64,000 bases of DNA from Drosophila pseudoobscura (lineage: Eukaryota; Arthropoda; Insecta; Diptera; Drosophilidae), in assembly GCF_009870125.1 (NCBI RefSeq), contig NC_046679.1, forward strand, positions 24,924,001 through 24,988,000, written 5' to 3'. This document shows, piece by piece, positions 1 through 11,878 of the stretch. The notes beneath the pieces are model-generated. The model had not been told where the DNA came from, ran no database searches, and worked only from the letters and a program-made list of their open reading frames with translations. Numbering within the stretch: position 1 is the first letter of the stretch; each line of letters starts with the position of its first letter. A program made the position numbers and the translations under genes.

Positions 1-204
1 ATATACATATACTGAAAACAATACAAAATACAAATACACAAATATATATATATACTTTCGACTTAAAGCAACGCATAACTCGGCGGCTGGCTGGCTGTAA
101 ATGTGAAGGTGAAGAAGCTATCTATCTAAAGACTACGAAAACAAAAGGACACGTCTTTCGCTGAAGCTGCTTGGCTGGAATGGATGTCGTGGGTGGATTG
201 CCCC

Positions 205-1543
205 TCAATTGGTGCGCAGCTGGTAGTCCCCGTTCTGCGTTATATACCGCACCCAGGGCAAGGCCTGGTAGCCGCTCTTCTCGATGATCTTCAGATAGCG
301 CACCTGAATGCCCGATGTGGTAAAGTACGGTATCTCGAAGCGCACCTGTATCGGTGGCTTGCCCTCTGTATTCTCCTCGCTCTCCACACTGGGCAAACCA
401 AAGTGGGCTCGCATCAGATACTCCTTGCCGCCAGGGAACGATTTCACCGTCCAAATGATGGCATTCTGTTCGGGCGCATACTTGCAGCTGCCAATGGTCG
501 TCTTGAATTTGGGGGAATCTGCATCGGCCGGCACGGGTATAACAATTTCCACATTATTCGCCGTTGATCTGCGCTTAAACTGAGATTTCGCCTTGATCAT
601 GTACTCCACACGTGAGTGTGCGTGTCGCTCAATAACGGACTCAATCCATATCAGAGGTTTGACCTATTGTGAGGGTTTTAGTTGAAACCATAGGCCTATA
701 TATGAGATTTTAACTACTTACATGCGTGTTAAGGCGATAGGACATCAGCTCAAATTCTCCATCCGGGGGAATGAACGAGATTGTGCGATCGTTTTCGAAA
801 CGCGACAGACGCACACACTGATGGAACTTGACATCCTCCAGCTCCACGGACTTTGATTTTCCACGTCCTGTGCTCTCGAACAGAACCTTGTCGTTGAGGC
901 CCAACCGAAGCTCAGGCATGCCCGACAGATAGACACGCATTTTGATGGCCCCCACAATCTCGCTGCGCAGCACATTGCCATTGGCATTGGCCAGCAGGTT
1001 AACGGACTCGATCACATCGAGGAATACTTCATTTTTGCGATACTTGATGCCCTCAGATCGCCAGGAGACGGCATTTGTGACGGCCACAGGTATGCGGGGC
1101 TGCAGTTCCAGTTTGTGGCCCTCCTGCGTTATGTACTCCTGCAGTATCTTTGAGTCGGTGGTCTGTGGATAGCCAAAGTCGATCAGCTCATCGAGCAGCT
1201 CATAGATGATCACAAAGTTGTCGCGAATGGACTCCTCTTCCAGCTCCTTGAAGTACTCGACGAAAACCTGGGCTATTTTGTGCAGAAAAACAAAGACCAG
1301 GGCAATATTGACGTTCTTATTGCGCGGCGTCGTAGACACAATATACAGGTTGTTCGTCTTGATGTACGCGAACGTTGTCTCCGCCGTCTGTAGGATGGGC
1401 GTGACGAGCCCCTCCTCCTCGCGCTCCATTAGCAGCGGCATGAATTTATCTATGACTGCCATGTCGATGTTGTCACCACGATAATTGCGAGATATCAACA
1501 CCTTGCCCTTTACGTCCAGCACGAATATGGCCGAAGAAGACAT
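205..1543 (-). CDS. AP-1mu: AP-1 clathrin adaptor complex medium subunit mu1
   Basis: The medium chain of the AP-1 adaptor binds tyrosine-based sorting signals (YxxPhi) on cargo and works in clathrin coats at the trans-Golgi network and endosomes. Two coding exons join as 1543-722 and 663-205 through a 58-nt intron (GTAAGT donor, TAG acceptor, phase 0), giving 426 residues, the usual length for mu1. Residues 1 to about 140 form the longin-like N-terminal domain (start MSSSAIFVLDVKGKVLISRN). From about 160 to the end is the mu-homology domain, with near-invariant stretches such as PFGKEYLMRAHFGLP-type sequence (here SFPGGKEYLMRAHFGLPSVE) and the C-terminal YITQNGDYQLR. The only ATG with full N-terminal homology is at 1543. 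The gene is divergent from the MBD gene, 351 bp away. Identification is by recognised family sequence. Confidence 0.97.
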
Positions 1544-1894
1544 CTTGAAGCGCTCGCCCAGCAGCTGCCACTTGTCCCAGATATGAAATTTTGAGTACGC
1601 TGTCTGTACCGCGGGGTTTGCGTGTTGGCGGCAACTGTTGCAGAGTGCTGGCGACTGTCGATGGAGTGTGGCGTGGTGTGTGAACTTGCCTTACATATTC
1701 CTGCAAGAACTTAAATGAAAATTCAGAAATTTCTTACGTCGCCTACAGTTTCTGCTTCTTCTTTCTTCAGCTGTTATCGATTGCAGGCCAGGGTTGAGTA
1801 CCGTTATGCAGCCCTGTGAATACACTGCTCAGCAAGTGGTATCGAAATAGTTTTTCCAGACGCTGCCGTCGAAGAATTTGTTAATTGCGAAACT
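1544..1894. promoter_or_regulatory. Divergent promoter region between AP-1mu and MBD-like
   Basis: The 351 bp between two head-to-head start codons must hold both 5' UTRs and promoters. A DRE-like core (TTATCGAT) is visible at about 1773. No TATA box was noticed. Transcription starts cannot be placed from sequence alone. Confidence 0.55.
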
Positions 1895-3505
1895 ATGCAG
1901 ATGAATCCGAGTGTAACAATTGAAAGAAAACGCGTCGACTGCAGTGTCCTGCCAAAGGGCTGGCAACGCGATGAGGGGCGAAAGTCGGGCAGCAGCAGTT
2001 GCGCCACTACCACCAACAGCAGCAGCATCAGCAGCAACAACAACAATAAAGTGGATGTTTTTTACTACAGGTAAAAGAAGCTGAGCCCCATCTCCAGACA
2101 GGCGGACACATAGATCCCTCCCTGCACGTTGTAAATCTCGGAATATACGTTTAATCACTCTCACTACTTTTCTGTTATTACATCCGCATACACACCCACA
2201 CCACACCACACCAAACACACACACGCACACGCCTATGCATACACACAAACACACACATGATCAACCATCCCCCCACCAACACCCACAACTGTGTCCGTCC
2301 TCAAAAACAGTCCAACAGGAAAAAGAGTTGAAGGAAAGCAGCAGGGGGGCGAGGTATTTGACATTGGAAGCTTTGATTTCCAGTCCGGGAAGCTGCAGCA
2401 GCGCCAGCTGCCTTCACCATCGATATCGCTGTACCGCTGCAGTGCCATGCCCCTGCCAATTGGCGCCGGTGGCGCTGGAGCTGGAGCTTCACTAAAACGG
2501 AAATATGCCAGGGCCCAGGCAAACAGCGGCAGCGGCGGCGGCGGTATAGCAGCATACTCATCATCGCCAGCGACAGTGACAGCAGCAGCAACGGCAACAA
2601 CAGCAGGCGCCTCATCCTCCACTGCGGCTGGTGGATCGACCAGCAATCTGCGCCAGCAACAGCAGATGGAACTCAGGTAGAGCCAAGTGAATGTGGCCGG
2701 AGGAGAGTACTTGGCTCCAAGCTCGTGCATGCGCAAGAGTGTCTCGTCTTGTTTCCGTAGCCCGTAGCCTTTGTCCAGGCCGCAAAGTCTACAGCAAGAA
2801 CAATATGAATTTGAATTCGAAAAGAAAAACCCAAAACAAGAAATTGGCATTTGATCGCTGTAACTCTGTGCCACCTGTGCCATAATTTTTCTCTTAATAG
2901 TAATCTGCATGGTTCTTTCTCTTATATACTTTTCGTTTTTTGTGTGCTGTTGGTGTATTTTGTTGTTGCTTTTGTAGACATCTTCTTACTGATAATCTCT
3001 TGAAATCGTTTACAGTCGAGCTCTACGCACAGATGTCTCGCTGGTGCCGCCCATACGACAGACTGCCTCCATTTTCAAGCAACCGGTGACACCGATTGGT
3101 AACCATACCCAGGATCCCAGCAAGGTGAAGCACGATTCCAAGCATGGGGCCCAGGAGAAGCCCAAACAATTGTTCTGGGAGAAGAGGCTGGAGCGACTGC
3201 GTGCATGCCACGATAATGGTGAGGAGCTGGACGATATATCACTGCCCAAGACTATACGCACTGTCGGCCCAAATGTCGACGAACAGACAGTCCTCCAGTC
3301 GGTGGCCACAGCCCTGCACATGCTCAATGCCGGTGTACATGGCCAGAGCTCGACCAAGGCCGAACTGACCAAGAATGCCATGGCATTCATGAACCCAGAA
3401 CAGCCGCTAATGCATGCGGTTATCATCTCCGAGGAGGACATACGAAAGCAGGAGGATCGTGTCGGTGTGGCGCGGCGAAAGTTACAGGATGCACTCAAGA
3501 CATGA
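1895..3505 (+). CDS. MBD-like: MBD2/3-family methyl-CpG-binding-domain protein
   Basis: This is the fly homologue of vertebrate MBD2/MBD3, a NuRD/Mi-2 complex subunit acting in nuclear chromatin repression. Exons are 1895-2070, 2311-2676 and 3016-3505 (both introns phase 2), giving 343 residues. An in-frame ATG at 1901 is an alternative start. Exon 1 carries the start of the MBD (LPKGWQRDEGRKSG), then a Ser/Asn-rich insertion. After the first splice YYSPTGKR is followed by VEGKQQGGEVF instead of the usual KFRSKPQLARYLG segment, before FDIGSFDFQSGK. Exon 2 ends in a long Gly/Ala/Ser/Thr linker. Exon 3 encodes the MBD2/3 C-terminal region: PPIRQTASIFKQPVT, QLFWEKRLERL and an IISEEDIRKQEDRV coiled coil. 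The insertion and missing core mean the MBD is probably not a canonical 5mC reader, as known for the fly protein. Confidence 0.95.
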
Positions 3506-4377
3506 GTGACCTGCCACTGAAGCCCTTCCACATCCATCATCTACCAATTCCATTGTAGAATCTACTAACATCTCTATTTATCATATTGACGACCTTTTCG
3601 AAATGTACGTTTAAGCCTAGCGTGTAATAAAAAATACCAAGAACCACACCGGAAAACGCTGTCAAGCGAATTTGAATGGATATTTTTGCTTTGCTTATAT
3701 ATAATATCTGATCCTCAGTAGATAATTAACCTCTCTGGAGAAACGAAGCTAGGGAGGACTCTCCATTAGCTAAATATAAGTCACATTTGACTTAACTTGA
3801 ATTTATAGAACCAAAGCAACCAGATTCTTCCATGGCATGCACGCGATATGTACGTTGATTTTGTGCTATTCTTGGTCAGAAATCCGGTGTGTTTCTAGTC
3901 GAGCATCAATGTGCTGCATTATGCACATGATATATATTTTGTTTTTGAATTCTTGGTCATTCCCTCTTGAAGCATTCGCTTTTGGGTTTCGAGCATCAAT
4001 TTAACACGTCGTGTAGGAGCGGGGAAATGCCCACCGCTGATCAAAGCCTGTCTACATAAATATTATACCGATCAGGATCGATTTAGACATTCAGATGTTT
4101 ATTTTTTCAATCCAATAAAAGCAACAGAGCAGCGTTTGTAATCCTTTCTGTTCCGCTCTAATGGGATGACTTCAAAATGCTATATTACACAGACAATTTA
4201 AAAACGAATTCGAACATTCACACATACATAGGTATTGGTATATATATATATAGTAGTTTACTTATATATATTCACTTGATGTTGGACATTTTTGTTTGTG
4301 CTTCCTCCCCTTTATACACTTTATAAATATATACTCTATGGATATATGTACATATATCAATATAGAGAGCTGCATTA
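3506..4377. other. 3' UTR and intergenic spacer
   Basis: A canonical poly(A) signal AATAAA lies at 3626-3631, 120 bp after the MBD-like stop, and fits cleavage near 3650. The remaining roughly 700 bp are AT-rich, with no convincing coding sequence. The end nearest 4377 should be the 3' UTR of the convergent metaxin gene. Confidence 0.6.
3626..3631 (+). terminator. Poly(A) signal of MBD-like
   Basis: AATAAA hexamer 120 bp downstream of the TGA, in the usual range for a fly 3' UTR. Confidence 0.6.
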
Positions 4378-5831
4378 TTAATCTAGGCCCTCCTCCGCAT
4401 CATCATCGTCGTAGTCTATGCCATCGTAATCTGTTGAGGAGCGCGTTGTCAGCTGCAATGGGGGTAAAAAGCAAATCAAATTTTGAAATGGAACTGATAA
4501 TTTTGCATGCACTAATTATTTTAAGATTTGTAGAATTTCTGAAGCCAAATAAAAAAGCTGGCCCAAAACTAACAAAAAGGATTAAATGTTTAGGATCTAT
4601 GCTATAATAAAAGACAATGCCCCCACCTGGTTGTAAATACCGCGCCATGCTGCAAACGCGCCCATGGCCAACAGGGCTCCGACGCCGGCTATGATTTTCG
4701 TACTGCACTCAGACTCGAGAAATTTATGCTCCGAATGCGTCACATTTACATCTGTGCCGTTTGCGGTCTTTGTGGGTTTAATGGAGCTGAAGCCCTCGTT
4801 GCGGAAGATGTCTTTGGTGATGCGGTTGATGAAATTCACTAGATTCTGACTCCCTTTGATGTGATTCTGCAGTGGGTTGTTGGGCAGTGTTATCTTAAAG
4901 ATTATGGCCAAATAGCTGTACACAATCGCGTCGAATTCGCTGTAGGTGTCGCCGAAGAACCACACCTTGCGGCCCAGCTTCCGGGAGAGCAGGTTAACAC
5001 ACTTTTTGGCATTTAAAACCAGCTGAAAGAACCAACATTTGTAAGATTACGCAAAAAGCTTAAACCAAAATAGCTATTACATAGTCCGATTCGTGCTTGT
5101 CCAGCTTATCGTTCACATCGAAGCTGGCCATAACCTGGACCACATCGCATGCCTCGCGCTGGTACGTGGAGGGATAGTAAAAGTTGAATGGGAATGGCGT
5201 GCGCTTGGCATATAGCCCACGGGTGGTTTTGTCAAAGTTGAACGGCTCTCCATACAGGAAGTAGTGGTAGTAGGCATGCAGATTGGTGAAAACCCAGTTG
5301 GCATATGTGGCGGACAAATGCTTTTGTTTGGTGTTTAAGTGCGCATCAATCGGGTAACCCTGAAAGACAGATAGGAACGGAACCACAAGTAAATGCAAAA
5401 TCCATTCATACGCCATACGCAAAAGTTTATAAATAGATCCCACAGTTTGTTCACCCGGCATTGTTTTATGCTCATTTGTTTTTGTTGCCGTTCGGTCGGA
5501 GTGTGCACTCACCTCAAGATCCAGCACGCGCTTTATTTGACTGTAGCCCACAAATTTGTCATTGCCAATCTGAAGATAAGGCAACTTTCCGGCTCCTGAA
5601 CGCAGCGGATTCGCATTCGTTTCCACGTCCATGGGGCAGCGGGTGAACCGCAGTAGACACTGCGATACAAATGGCCAGAGTTTGATTCATTCATAGCGAT
5701 TAAATGGAAATGTGCTGTGTGCGATGTGATGCAACTGAACCTACCAGAGCACGTAAACATTCAAAATCAATTGTCGGCAGACCCCACTCCCCCTTGTACA
5801 CGTGCAGCATGGCGCCCAGTTGGATATCCAT
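4378..5831 (-). CDS. CG9393: Metaxin 1 (mitochondrial outer-membrane import/SAM-associated)
   Basis: Metaxins are GST-like proteins that work with Sam50 in sorting beta-barrel precursors into the mitochondrial outer membrane. Five exons, all joined in phase 0, were found: 5831-5745, 5659-5513, 5359-5081, 5022-4627 and 4452-4378, for 327 residues. The N-terminus HVYKGEWGLPTIDFECL is the thioredoxin-like metaxin start (compare GGWGLPSVDLDSL in vertebrates). The middle has YAKRTPFPFNFYYP, matching the conserved metaxin MPFPLNFF block, and KVWFFGDTYSEFDA matches the GST-C-like FFGDxPSxxDA motif. A hydrophobic segment at about 282-300 (IIAGVGALLAMGAFAAW) is the C-terminal membrane anchor, followed by an acidic tail (YDDDDAEEGLD). 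The gene is divergent from USB1. Confidence 0.94.
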
Positions 5832-6116
5832 CGGTGTTCAGCTCAATAATGGTTTGCAATTTTGCTATTCTATAATAATTCTAGCTGTGCACTTGCATGT
5901 TAGCCACAAAAATATTTGAAAAAATATATGCCAAAAAGGTTGGCTCGTATCTGAGCAGTGTGACCGCAGATTTATCGATAAAATATACCGTCCGAAAATA
6001 TTTCGTCAGTATATTTACGGTATATTTCGGTATATTTCTGAGGGCTGGACAGTATCAAACTTCTTCCGGCACACTTTATTTAGTTTGTTTATAATTAAGT
6101 TACAATAAAATAATTT
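5832..6116. promoter_or_regulatory. Bidirectional promoter with DRE, motif 1 and three motif 6 units
   Basis: This spacer between metaxin 1 (-) and USB1 (+) holds a motif 1 core in reverse (AGTGTGACCG, 5957-5966), a perfect DRE (TATCGATA, 5973-5980) and a run of motif 6-like units (AGTATATTT, GGTATATTT, GGTATATTT, about 6008-6037). These are established housekeeping core-promoter motifs in Drosophila. The same compound string recurs upstream of Vps45 and elsewhere in the window. Confidence 0.7.
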
Positions 6117-6988
6117 ATGGCTCTTGTAAACTATGAAGGCAGCGGTAGTTCCAGTTCGGAAGACGATCCGCCAAATCTCATCTTTAACACGCTAAAGAGG
6201 TAATGGTAGTTTTGGGGCATTCCTGTAGATTTCTACATCTCAACCGCCAAAGATCTGCTGCTCTGCCCACAGCTGTCACCCTTTTGGGCCCCAAGAAGGC
6301 AAAACCTGTGGAGGAGGATGAAGTGGTAGATGATCCCGCTCTCCATGGCGGACGTATACGGAGTTTCAAGCATGAGCGCGGCAATTGGGCCACCTATGTT
6401 TATGTACCGGCACTTGCCTGCGCTGAGCAGTTGGAGGAATTCCAGGAGGAAGCCATTGCCTGCCTGGCACCCGACGTCCAAATGCAAGCCAATGAACCGC
6501 TGCATCTGAGTCTCAGCCGGACTGTGGTGCTGCAATACCATCAAATCGATGAGTTTTCGCGATCGCTGCAGGTCGCCCTTAACAGCTCCACGGGGTAAGT
6601 CCCTACCGTCGTGACCTCTCACATCATACTAATTGTGAACTCCTTGCCCAGCTTTGCTAGCACTCTTCAAGGCCTAAAGATCTATACGAATGAGGAGCGC
6701 ACGCGCACCTTCCTGGCAGTGCAGCTGGACGGAGCCTTTACGGAGAAAGTGCTCTCGATCCTTCAGCCCATTGACAAGGTCATGCACGACTATCGTCTAC
6801 CCAAGTTCAATGCCCCGCCCTCGTTTCATGTGAGCCTACTTTGGTGCGTGGGCGATCATGAGGAATTGCTAAACAAAAAGCTGAAAGAGCTGCGGGTGCT
6901 TCTGGAGGATCAGGACACGCTGCAACTGGCTGTCAATGAAATACACTGTAAATGTGGTAAAAAAGATTTTACTTATAAACTTAAATAG
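6117..6988 (+). CDS. Usb1: USB1-type U6 snRNA 3'-5' exonuclease
   Basis: A 2H-phosphoesterase that trims and caps the U6 snRNA 3' end with a 2',3'-cyclic phosphate in the nucleus. Exons 6117-6199, 6253-6594 and 6652-6988 (both introns phase 2, 53 and 57 nt) give 253 residues, close to the 265 of human USB1. The acidic start MALVNYEGSGSSSEDD resembles the vertebrate N-terminus. GGRIRSFKHERGNWATYVYVP (about 72-92) is the USB1 signature. The two catalytic HxS motifs are present: HLSLSRT near residue 111 and HVSLLW near 200. The first acceptor is less certain: the better-looking TAG at about 6230 would leave an intron of only 29 nt, so the AAG at 6252 was chosen. The stop is 29 bp from the stop of the convergent next gene. 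Confidence 0.93.
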
Positions 6989-7017
6989 AACGTAGTGTGA
7001 ATAATAATGTATATCAA

Positions 7018-9744
7018 TCAGTTGAGGCCTTTCTTTTTGTTGCCATTTCCCTGTTTGGCCGCCTGGGCCTGCTCCTCAATGAGACGCTCCTCTTCCAGCT
7101 CCAGAAAACGCTGCCGGCGACGTCCCAATGGGGTTTTAGACCACCATGATTCAAAGGCTTCCTCCTCTTCGCGGTAGACGGGATCACGCGTGCTTAAAAA
7201 ATCAAACAAATTTTATCTATATTGTTTATTTCCATGTTCATTGTACCACGCACCACAGCACATTGATGAGCTCTGCATTGGTGAGCGGTTGGGTACGCAG
7301 CTGTAGCTTCCGTTTGCAGGTCATCACCTCCTTGAGGCATGCATCGATGGCTCCTATGGTATAGCCGTCGGATATCTTTGCCATGGCACTGGTGTCCAAA
7401 TTGGAGACACCCCCAGAGTACTCACTGCCAAATAGGAAAGCAGATAAACGCACTAGGACCTCTAGAAATACTCACTGTAGCAGCGTTTTCCAGGCATGCG
7501 ACATGGCCCCATAGTCGGGTCGTGGAATGTAAATGAACCGATTGTACACCGATTGCAGCATCTTTTGATCCGCTTCCCAGGGTAGATTAGAGGTGCCCAC
7601 AAAAATGACGCGATCCTCGGGTGCTATATTCTTGATCAGCTTTGGCAAATCCTTCTTCAGACGCTTGGGATCCGTGCGATCGGTTTTGGGTATCTTTTTC
7701 ATGAATGGTCGCTCTGCATCGCCCATGTAAATGACAGCTGGCTGCAGCAGTCTGGATACCTTCACCACCAAATGGATGAGCATGATGAGACCCGACTTGC
7801 CCGGATATTTGCCCACAATATTGGCTGGTGTGAGGTCAAAGAGCACGGCGCCCACCTCCGTGCAAATTGCATGGAGCAGGGCCTTCTTTCCTGACCCTCT
7901 GGGACCGGCCAGCAGTATGGAGCGTATTAGCGGTGTGCAATTGTGTATGGCCTCCGAACCCAGTGGAAGGATGCAGTACTCTGTGAGGATCTGCCGGATG
8001 TCGCCCGGCGATGGATTCGTTCCGTTGCGAGCGGTCAAGGCCTTGTCGCCCAGAAATTGCTTTAGCTTGAGCTCCGGATACTTGCGGATAATGCCATTGG
8101 TGACCAGTTCCTCATACAGCGACTCTGTGGTGCGGTCTGGCGTGAGATCCTTCTCCTTCTTCTTCTTGTTCTTTTTTCCCGAGCGACGCGTCTTCTTGCT
8201 GCTCTTCTTGATCTTCTTGCCCACGGCCGTCTGCAGCAGTTCGATCTCCTGGCGCATCACATCGTCGACAGCGCGCCGGAATTCGAGCTCCACCTCCTGG
8301 TACTTGTCGCTGTAGATCATATCCTCGTAGGCAGCCTGGCTCAACACGCCCGTCTCGTCCTTGTCGCGCCAGGTATCATTGAAACTGTCCATAGATAGAG
8401 GGGAACATTTATTATTTTGGTTACTCTTCATTAATCATTCCTCTTACAGATCTATCTCCGTGCGTATGTCGGGCAGACAGATGGATGGGGCCGGCTGGAA
8501 GCTGACATCGTCCTCCTGATTCTCATTGACATTCAGATCGCCACTGCGCGCCGGCGACTTGGACTTGTCCTTGGTCTTGCGCGATTCTTTGGAGGATCGT
8601 GCCGAGGAGCGACTGTGCTCGCTCTCGGTGCCCGGTCGGCTGAATATGTGCAGAGATCCGCCTTGATCTTCCGTGGGAAAGTCTGGCAGTTTGCCGGTCT
8701 TCTCATAGCAATCCTTTACCCAGGCCCGTATTTCGTCGGCAATGTCCTCCTTCATGCTGGCCCCATGCTTCTGTCGAATCTCCTCCTGGACGACCCGCTG
8801 TCGCGTCTCGAACTGCTCCGCATAGACGACCTGCGCCTCATAGCGCTTGTCGTTGTGCTGTAACTTGTCGAGTTTCTCGGCCCGCTCTTTGAGCACCGCC
8901 GCCGGGGGCGGTAGCATACCAATCAGAATCATTTCCTCCATTTTGCGGCGTCGCGTTATCCTACGCGCCGTGTGGCCACGCCACATTTTCTGGATCTTCA
9001 TGGCCGCCAAGAGGCCAGAATCGCTGCGTTCCTTTTCGGTGCGCTCCTCCGATTTGCCCTTCTCCTTGAGGATGCGTATCTCCTTCATGAAATGGGCACG
9101 AAGACGGCCCTGGCGTGCCCGCTCATGCATTTGGAGCATACGTATGGCTTCGATCTCCGTGGTCACGGTCTCCTCCAGCTCGTGCTCCTCCAGCCAGCCC
9201 AGCTTGACCAGTATCTCCTGCATGGTTCGCTTGCGAAACTCGAGCTCCTGCTGCCGCTCTCGCAGGAAGTACCGTGGCACTCGCAGCTCCGACTCCATGG
9301 GCGTGAGACGCAGTCGTTCTATCACTGCGTCGTTGTAGCTAAATTCCATTAAATCAATGTTGACCAGATCGTGCTTGAGTTCTATGACACGCCCCAGGCA
9401 GGCGTCTAGAAGCTTACGCACCAGCTGACGCTTCTGCGGCTGGATCATCTGTGGAATGGACCAGCATTGATGTTTTTCTGTATCTATGATCTCATAATAC
9501 TTACGTTATCATATACATCCTCCAGGCGATTGCTCAAACAAATGTATCTCAAATAGAACTCGTAGAGACTCGACTGCAGCAGGGCCTTGGCATCGGCATC
9601 GGCTGCCACAGAGCCAACGGCTGCATTCATGGTGGCCACCGTTGTCTCCACATCCTGGTGCTGACGCTCATAGTCAATGGTAGACAAGAGCTCGCATTCA
9701 TGCTGCGACTGATGCCAGATTTCATTGAAATACGTGCTGGACAT
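7018..9744 (-). CDS. CG16789: IQ and AAA domain protein (IQCA1/DRC11-like)
   Basis: Homologue of IQCA1, part of the nexin-dynein regulatory complex of motile cilia and sperm flagella. Exons 9744-9505, 9448-8448, 8384-7476, 7424-7254 and 7192-7018 (introns 49-63 nt) encode 831 residues, matching the family. An IQ motif for calmodulin (MKIQKMWRGHTARR) is near residue 230. A Ser/Lys-rich hinge and a Lys-rich tract (KKNKKKKEKD) precede the AAA module: Walker A GPRGSGKKALL near 575, a Walker B-like strand PAVIYMGDAE near 630 that lacks the classical DE pair, and sensor-like VIFVGTSN. The C-terminus DPVYREEEEAFESWWSKTP is characteristic. The fourth donor was set at GTGCGT by phase. The degenerate Walker B suggests binding rather than fast hydrolysis (inference). 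Confidence 0.93.
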
Positions 9745-10022
9745 GATGATGATGATGATCCTTTGGAAAAATTAGGGTTTTTGGTTTGAGCCAAAAACAG
9801 AAGACGTTGCCATGGTACCCATTAAAAACAGACACACAAGTATGTTTAATATAGTATATATAGAAGATATAATACATTTTAGCCCTCCAGTCCGTTGCCT
9901 GGAGATACATAACCGATAGACAATGATATATTACATGGAATAAGCTTAAAGGGGGAATAGTACAATGGTTTACACAGATAATAAATAGTTAACAATATAG
10001 TTTCCGGCTGGTGATATTCCCT
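9745..10022. other. Spacer: IQ/AAA upstream region and Vps45 3' UTR
   Basis: A same-strand spacer of 278 bp that must hold the 3' UTR of Vps45 and the promoter of the IQ/AAA gene. A short (ATC)n/(ATG)n run lies just upstream of the ATG (about 9744-9760). No DRE or motif 1 was seen, which would fit a tissue-restricted ciliary gene. Confidence 0.5.
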
Positions 10023-11878
10023 CTAGATATTGTCTGTCGAACAATACTTGATCATGGACTTTGTGTGCTTGAACTGAATGCCATTCGTGGCCGACAGCAC
10101 TTCATTGATGAAGCTCTGCGAATTGTGGATGGTGGTGCCGCCTAGAATGATCTTGTAACCAGAATTATTCAATTGATGGACAGCTAGAGCTTCTTCATAG
10201 GTGGCACCGCCAATTATGAACACCACCACCTCCTGGGGCGGTCGTCGGAATGGCACTAGTTCGGAGTTGATGGCCGGAAAGACGGGATCCAGCTCGCGTC
10301 CCTTAAATATATCTTCGAGCGTTTCCTTTAGCAGTGGCGTGTGCTGGGTGAAGACGTTCTCCACCCCCTTTAAGCCCTTAATTAGGTTTCTAGTCAGCTT
10401 CACGGCGTCGGTAATCCGCACCATGTTGAAGAGATCTCCCTGGCGCACATGGTTTCCCGCATACTCGATCAGAGCGGGCACAATCTGGGGTCGTCCGCCA
10501 CGGGTTTTGATGATCTGCAGCAGGCTAGAGGTATCGCAATTGGCATGACGCTCATAGCGCAGCGCATACAGGGCCACCAGCTTCAGGGCATCGTCAATGG
10601 TAACCCGTTCGTCGGCAATCAGCTTCTTGATCCGCTGCAGCTGAGCCGAATGCTCGGCCTTGCAGGCAATCTCCTGCTCCAGCTCGGACAACTCAAACAA
10701 GTTTCGCTTATTGCTCAGCCCCGAGAGCTCCCCAATCACACACAAGTGCTTTTGCACTGTGCCCGACATCTTCTTGAACTGCGGATAGGACTCGATGAAG
10801 TTCTTCATGTCCGCTATGCTCTCGACCTTTTTCTGATCGTTAGCCTTGCGCTGGAATTCCTCCATCAGTGCTTTAATGGTCGATCCAATCTCGCCGTAGT
10901 TCGCGTACATGTTATTTCCATAAAAATCATCCTGATCGCCGCTCAAGACTAGCTCCTTGAAGTCCTTGGGCACATTGGCGCGGTCCGACAGGTCCACGCG
11001 ATTGTTTTTAATCTGCAACAGTTCATGGACCATGGCCTGGTAAGTCCACTGATGCAAGAGCGGCGTCACCGGGTCATCTCGTCGATCCAGAACCAGCAGC
11101 AAAGGCGGTGCCGACCCATCCATATTTGAACGAAAATCAAACAGTGTCGAATCCTTGGTGATTTGCTCGTAGATCATCTTGGCCAACAGCTGGGCCGCCT
11201 GGGAACCCGCCCGATATCGAATCACTGGATTCAGCTTCAGGGACAGCAGGACAGCTGTGATGCCTTGCATGCTGCGTGTCAGGGCATCCGGCAGCCAGTT
11301 CAGATTCACCATGCAGTTGGGTATGTTGAGAGAGAACAAATTCGGGTTCACGGACAAATAGTCCGCATAGAGCTCTTTCACCTCCCTCACCGACTCGGAC
11401 TCGTCGCATTCAGCCAGGTACTTGATGTCAGTGCGTGGTATAATGTTGCTAAAGTCTACGGAAGGTGCGGTTTTAGTGGTGGGGTGATAATCAATCATAT
11501 ATTGCTCCACTTACATATGTAGTACGCACTGTATTTGGGGTTGCGCAGCTCATTGGCCAACAGCTGGATGTTCTGCTTGGTGGGGCGGATGAACACAATG
11601 CACTTTAGGTACTTGAGCCTCTCATTGGAGCGTCCAGAATCAAGCCGTTCAAACAGGTACACCTCCCGCTGTAGCATGTCCGACTGACTAAATGCCATGG
11701 AAATAATACTCGTCTGCAACAGATATTATGGATTTCCTCCTATACAAATCTATGACTAGTGGGGGCATTGATTGCTTTCGCTTACCGTCTCTTTGTCCAG
11801 CAGGATGATTTTCATGCCCGGCCCCGACTCTGTGCACATTTTTTCAATGTACAACTTTATGCCGCTTATTAAATTCAT
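10023..11878 (-). CDS. Vps45: Vps45, Sec1/Munc18 protein for endosomal SNAREs
   Basis: SM proteins clasp SNARE bundles. Vps45 acts with Tlg2/syntaxin-16-type syntaxins in trans-Golgi/endosome fusion. Three exons (11878-11786, 11713-11515, 11455-10023; phases 0 and 1) give 574 residues, the family length. The start MNLISGIKLYIEKMCTESG and the block GMKIILLDKETTSIISMAFS are the typical Vps45 N-terminus, YIYFSNIIPRTDIKYLAECD is domain 1, and LLLVLDRRDDPVTPLLHQWT is the SM-family hallmark near residue 230. The C-terminal IILGGTTIHNSQSFINEV is also conserved. A repeat carrying a DRE lies directly upstream. Confidence 0.97.

Noticed and set aside
2233-2910. 225-codon - strand open frame
   Set aside because: Antisense of the MBD-like second exon and its CA-rich intron; low-complexity Ala/Cys composition.
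6203-6252. USB1 exon 2 beginning at the earlier TAG acceptor near 6230
   Set aside because: The intron would be only 29 nt, below the usual fly minimum; the next AAG in phase gives 53 nt.
8847-9338. 163-codon + strand open frame
   Set aside because: Ser/Arg-rich antisense of the IQ/AAA exon.
10449-10952. 167-codon + strand open frame inside Vps45
   Set aside because: Shadow of the Vps45 coding exon, which is unambiguous on the - strand.
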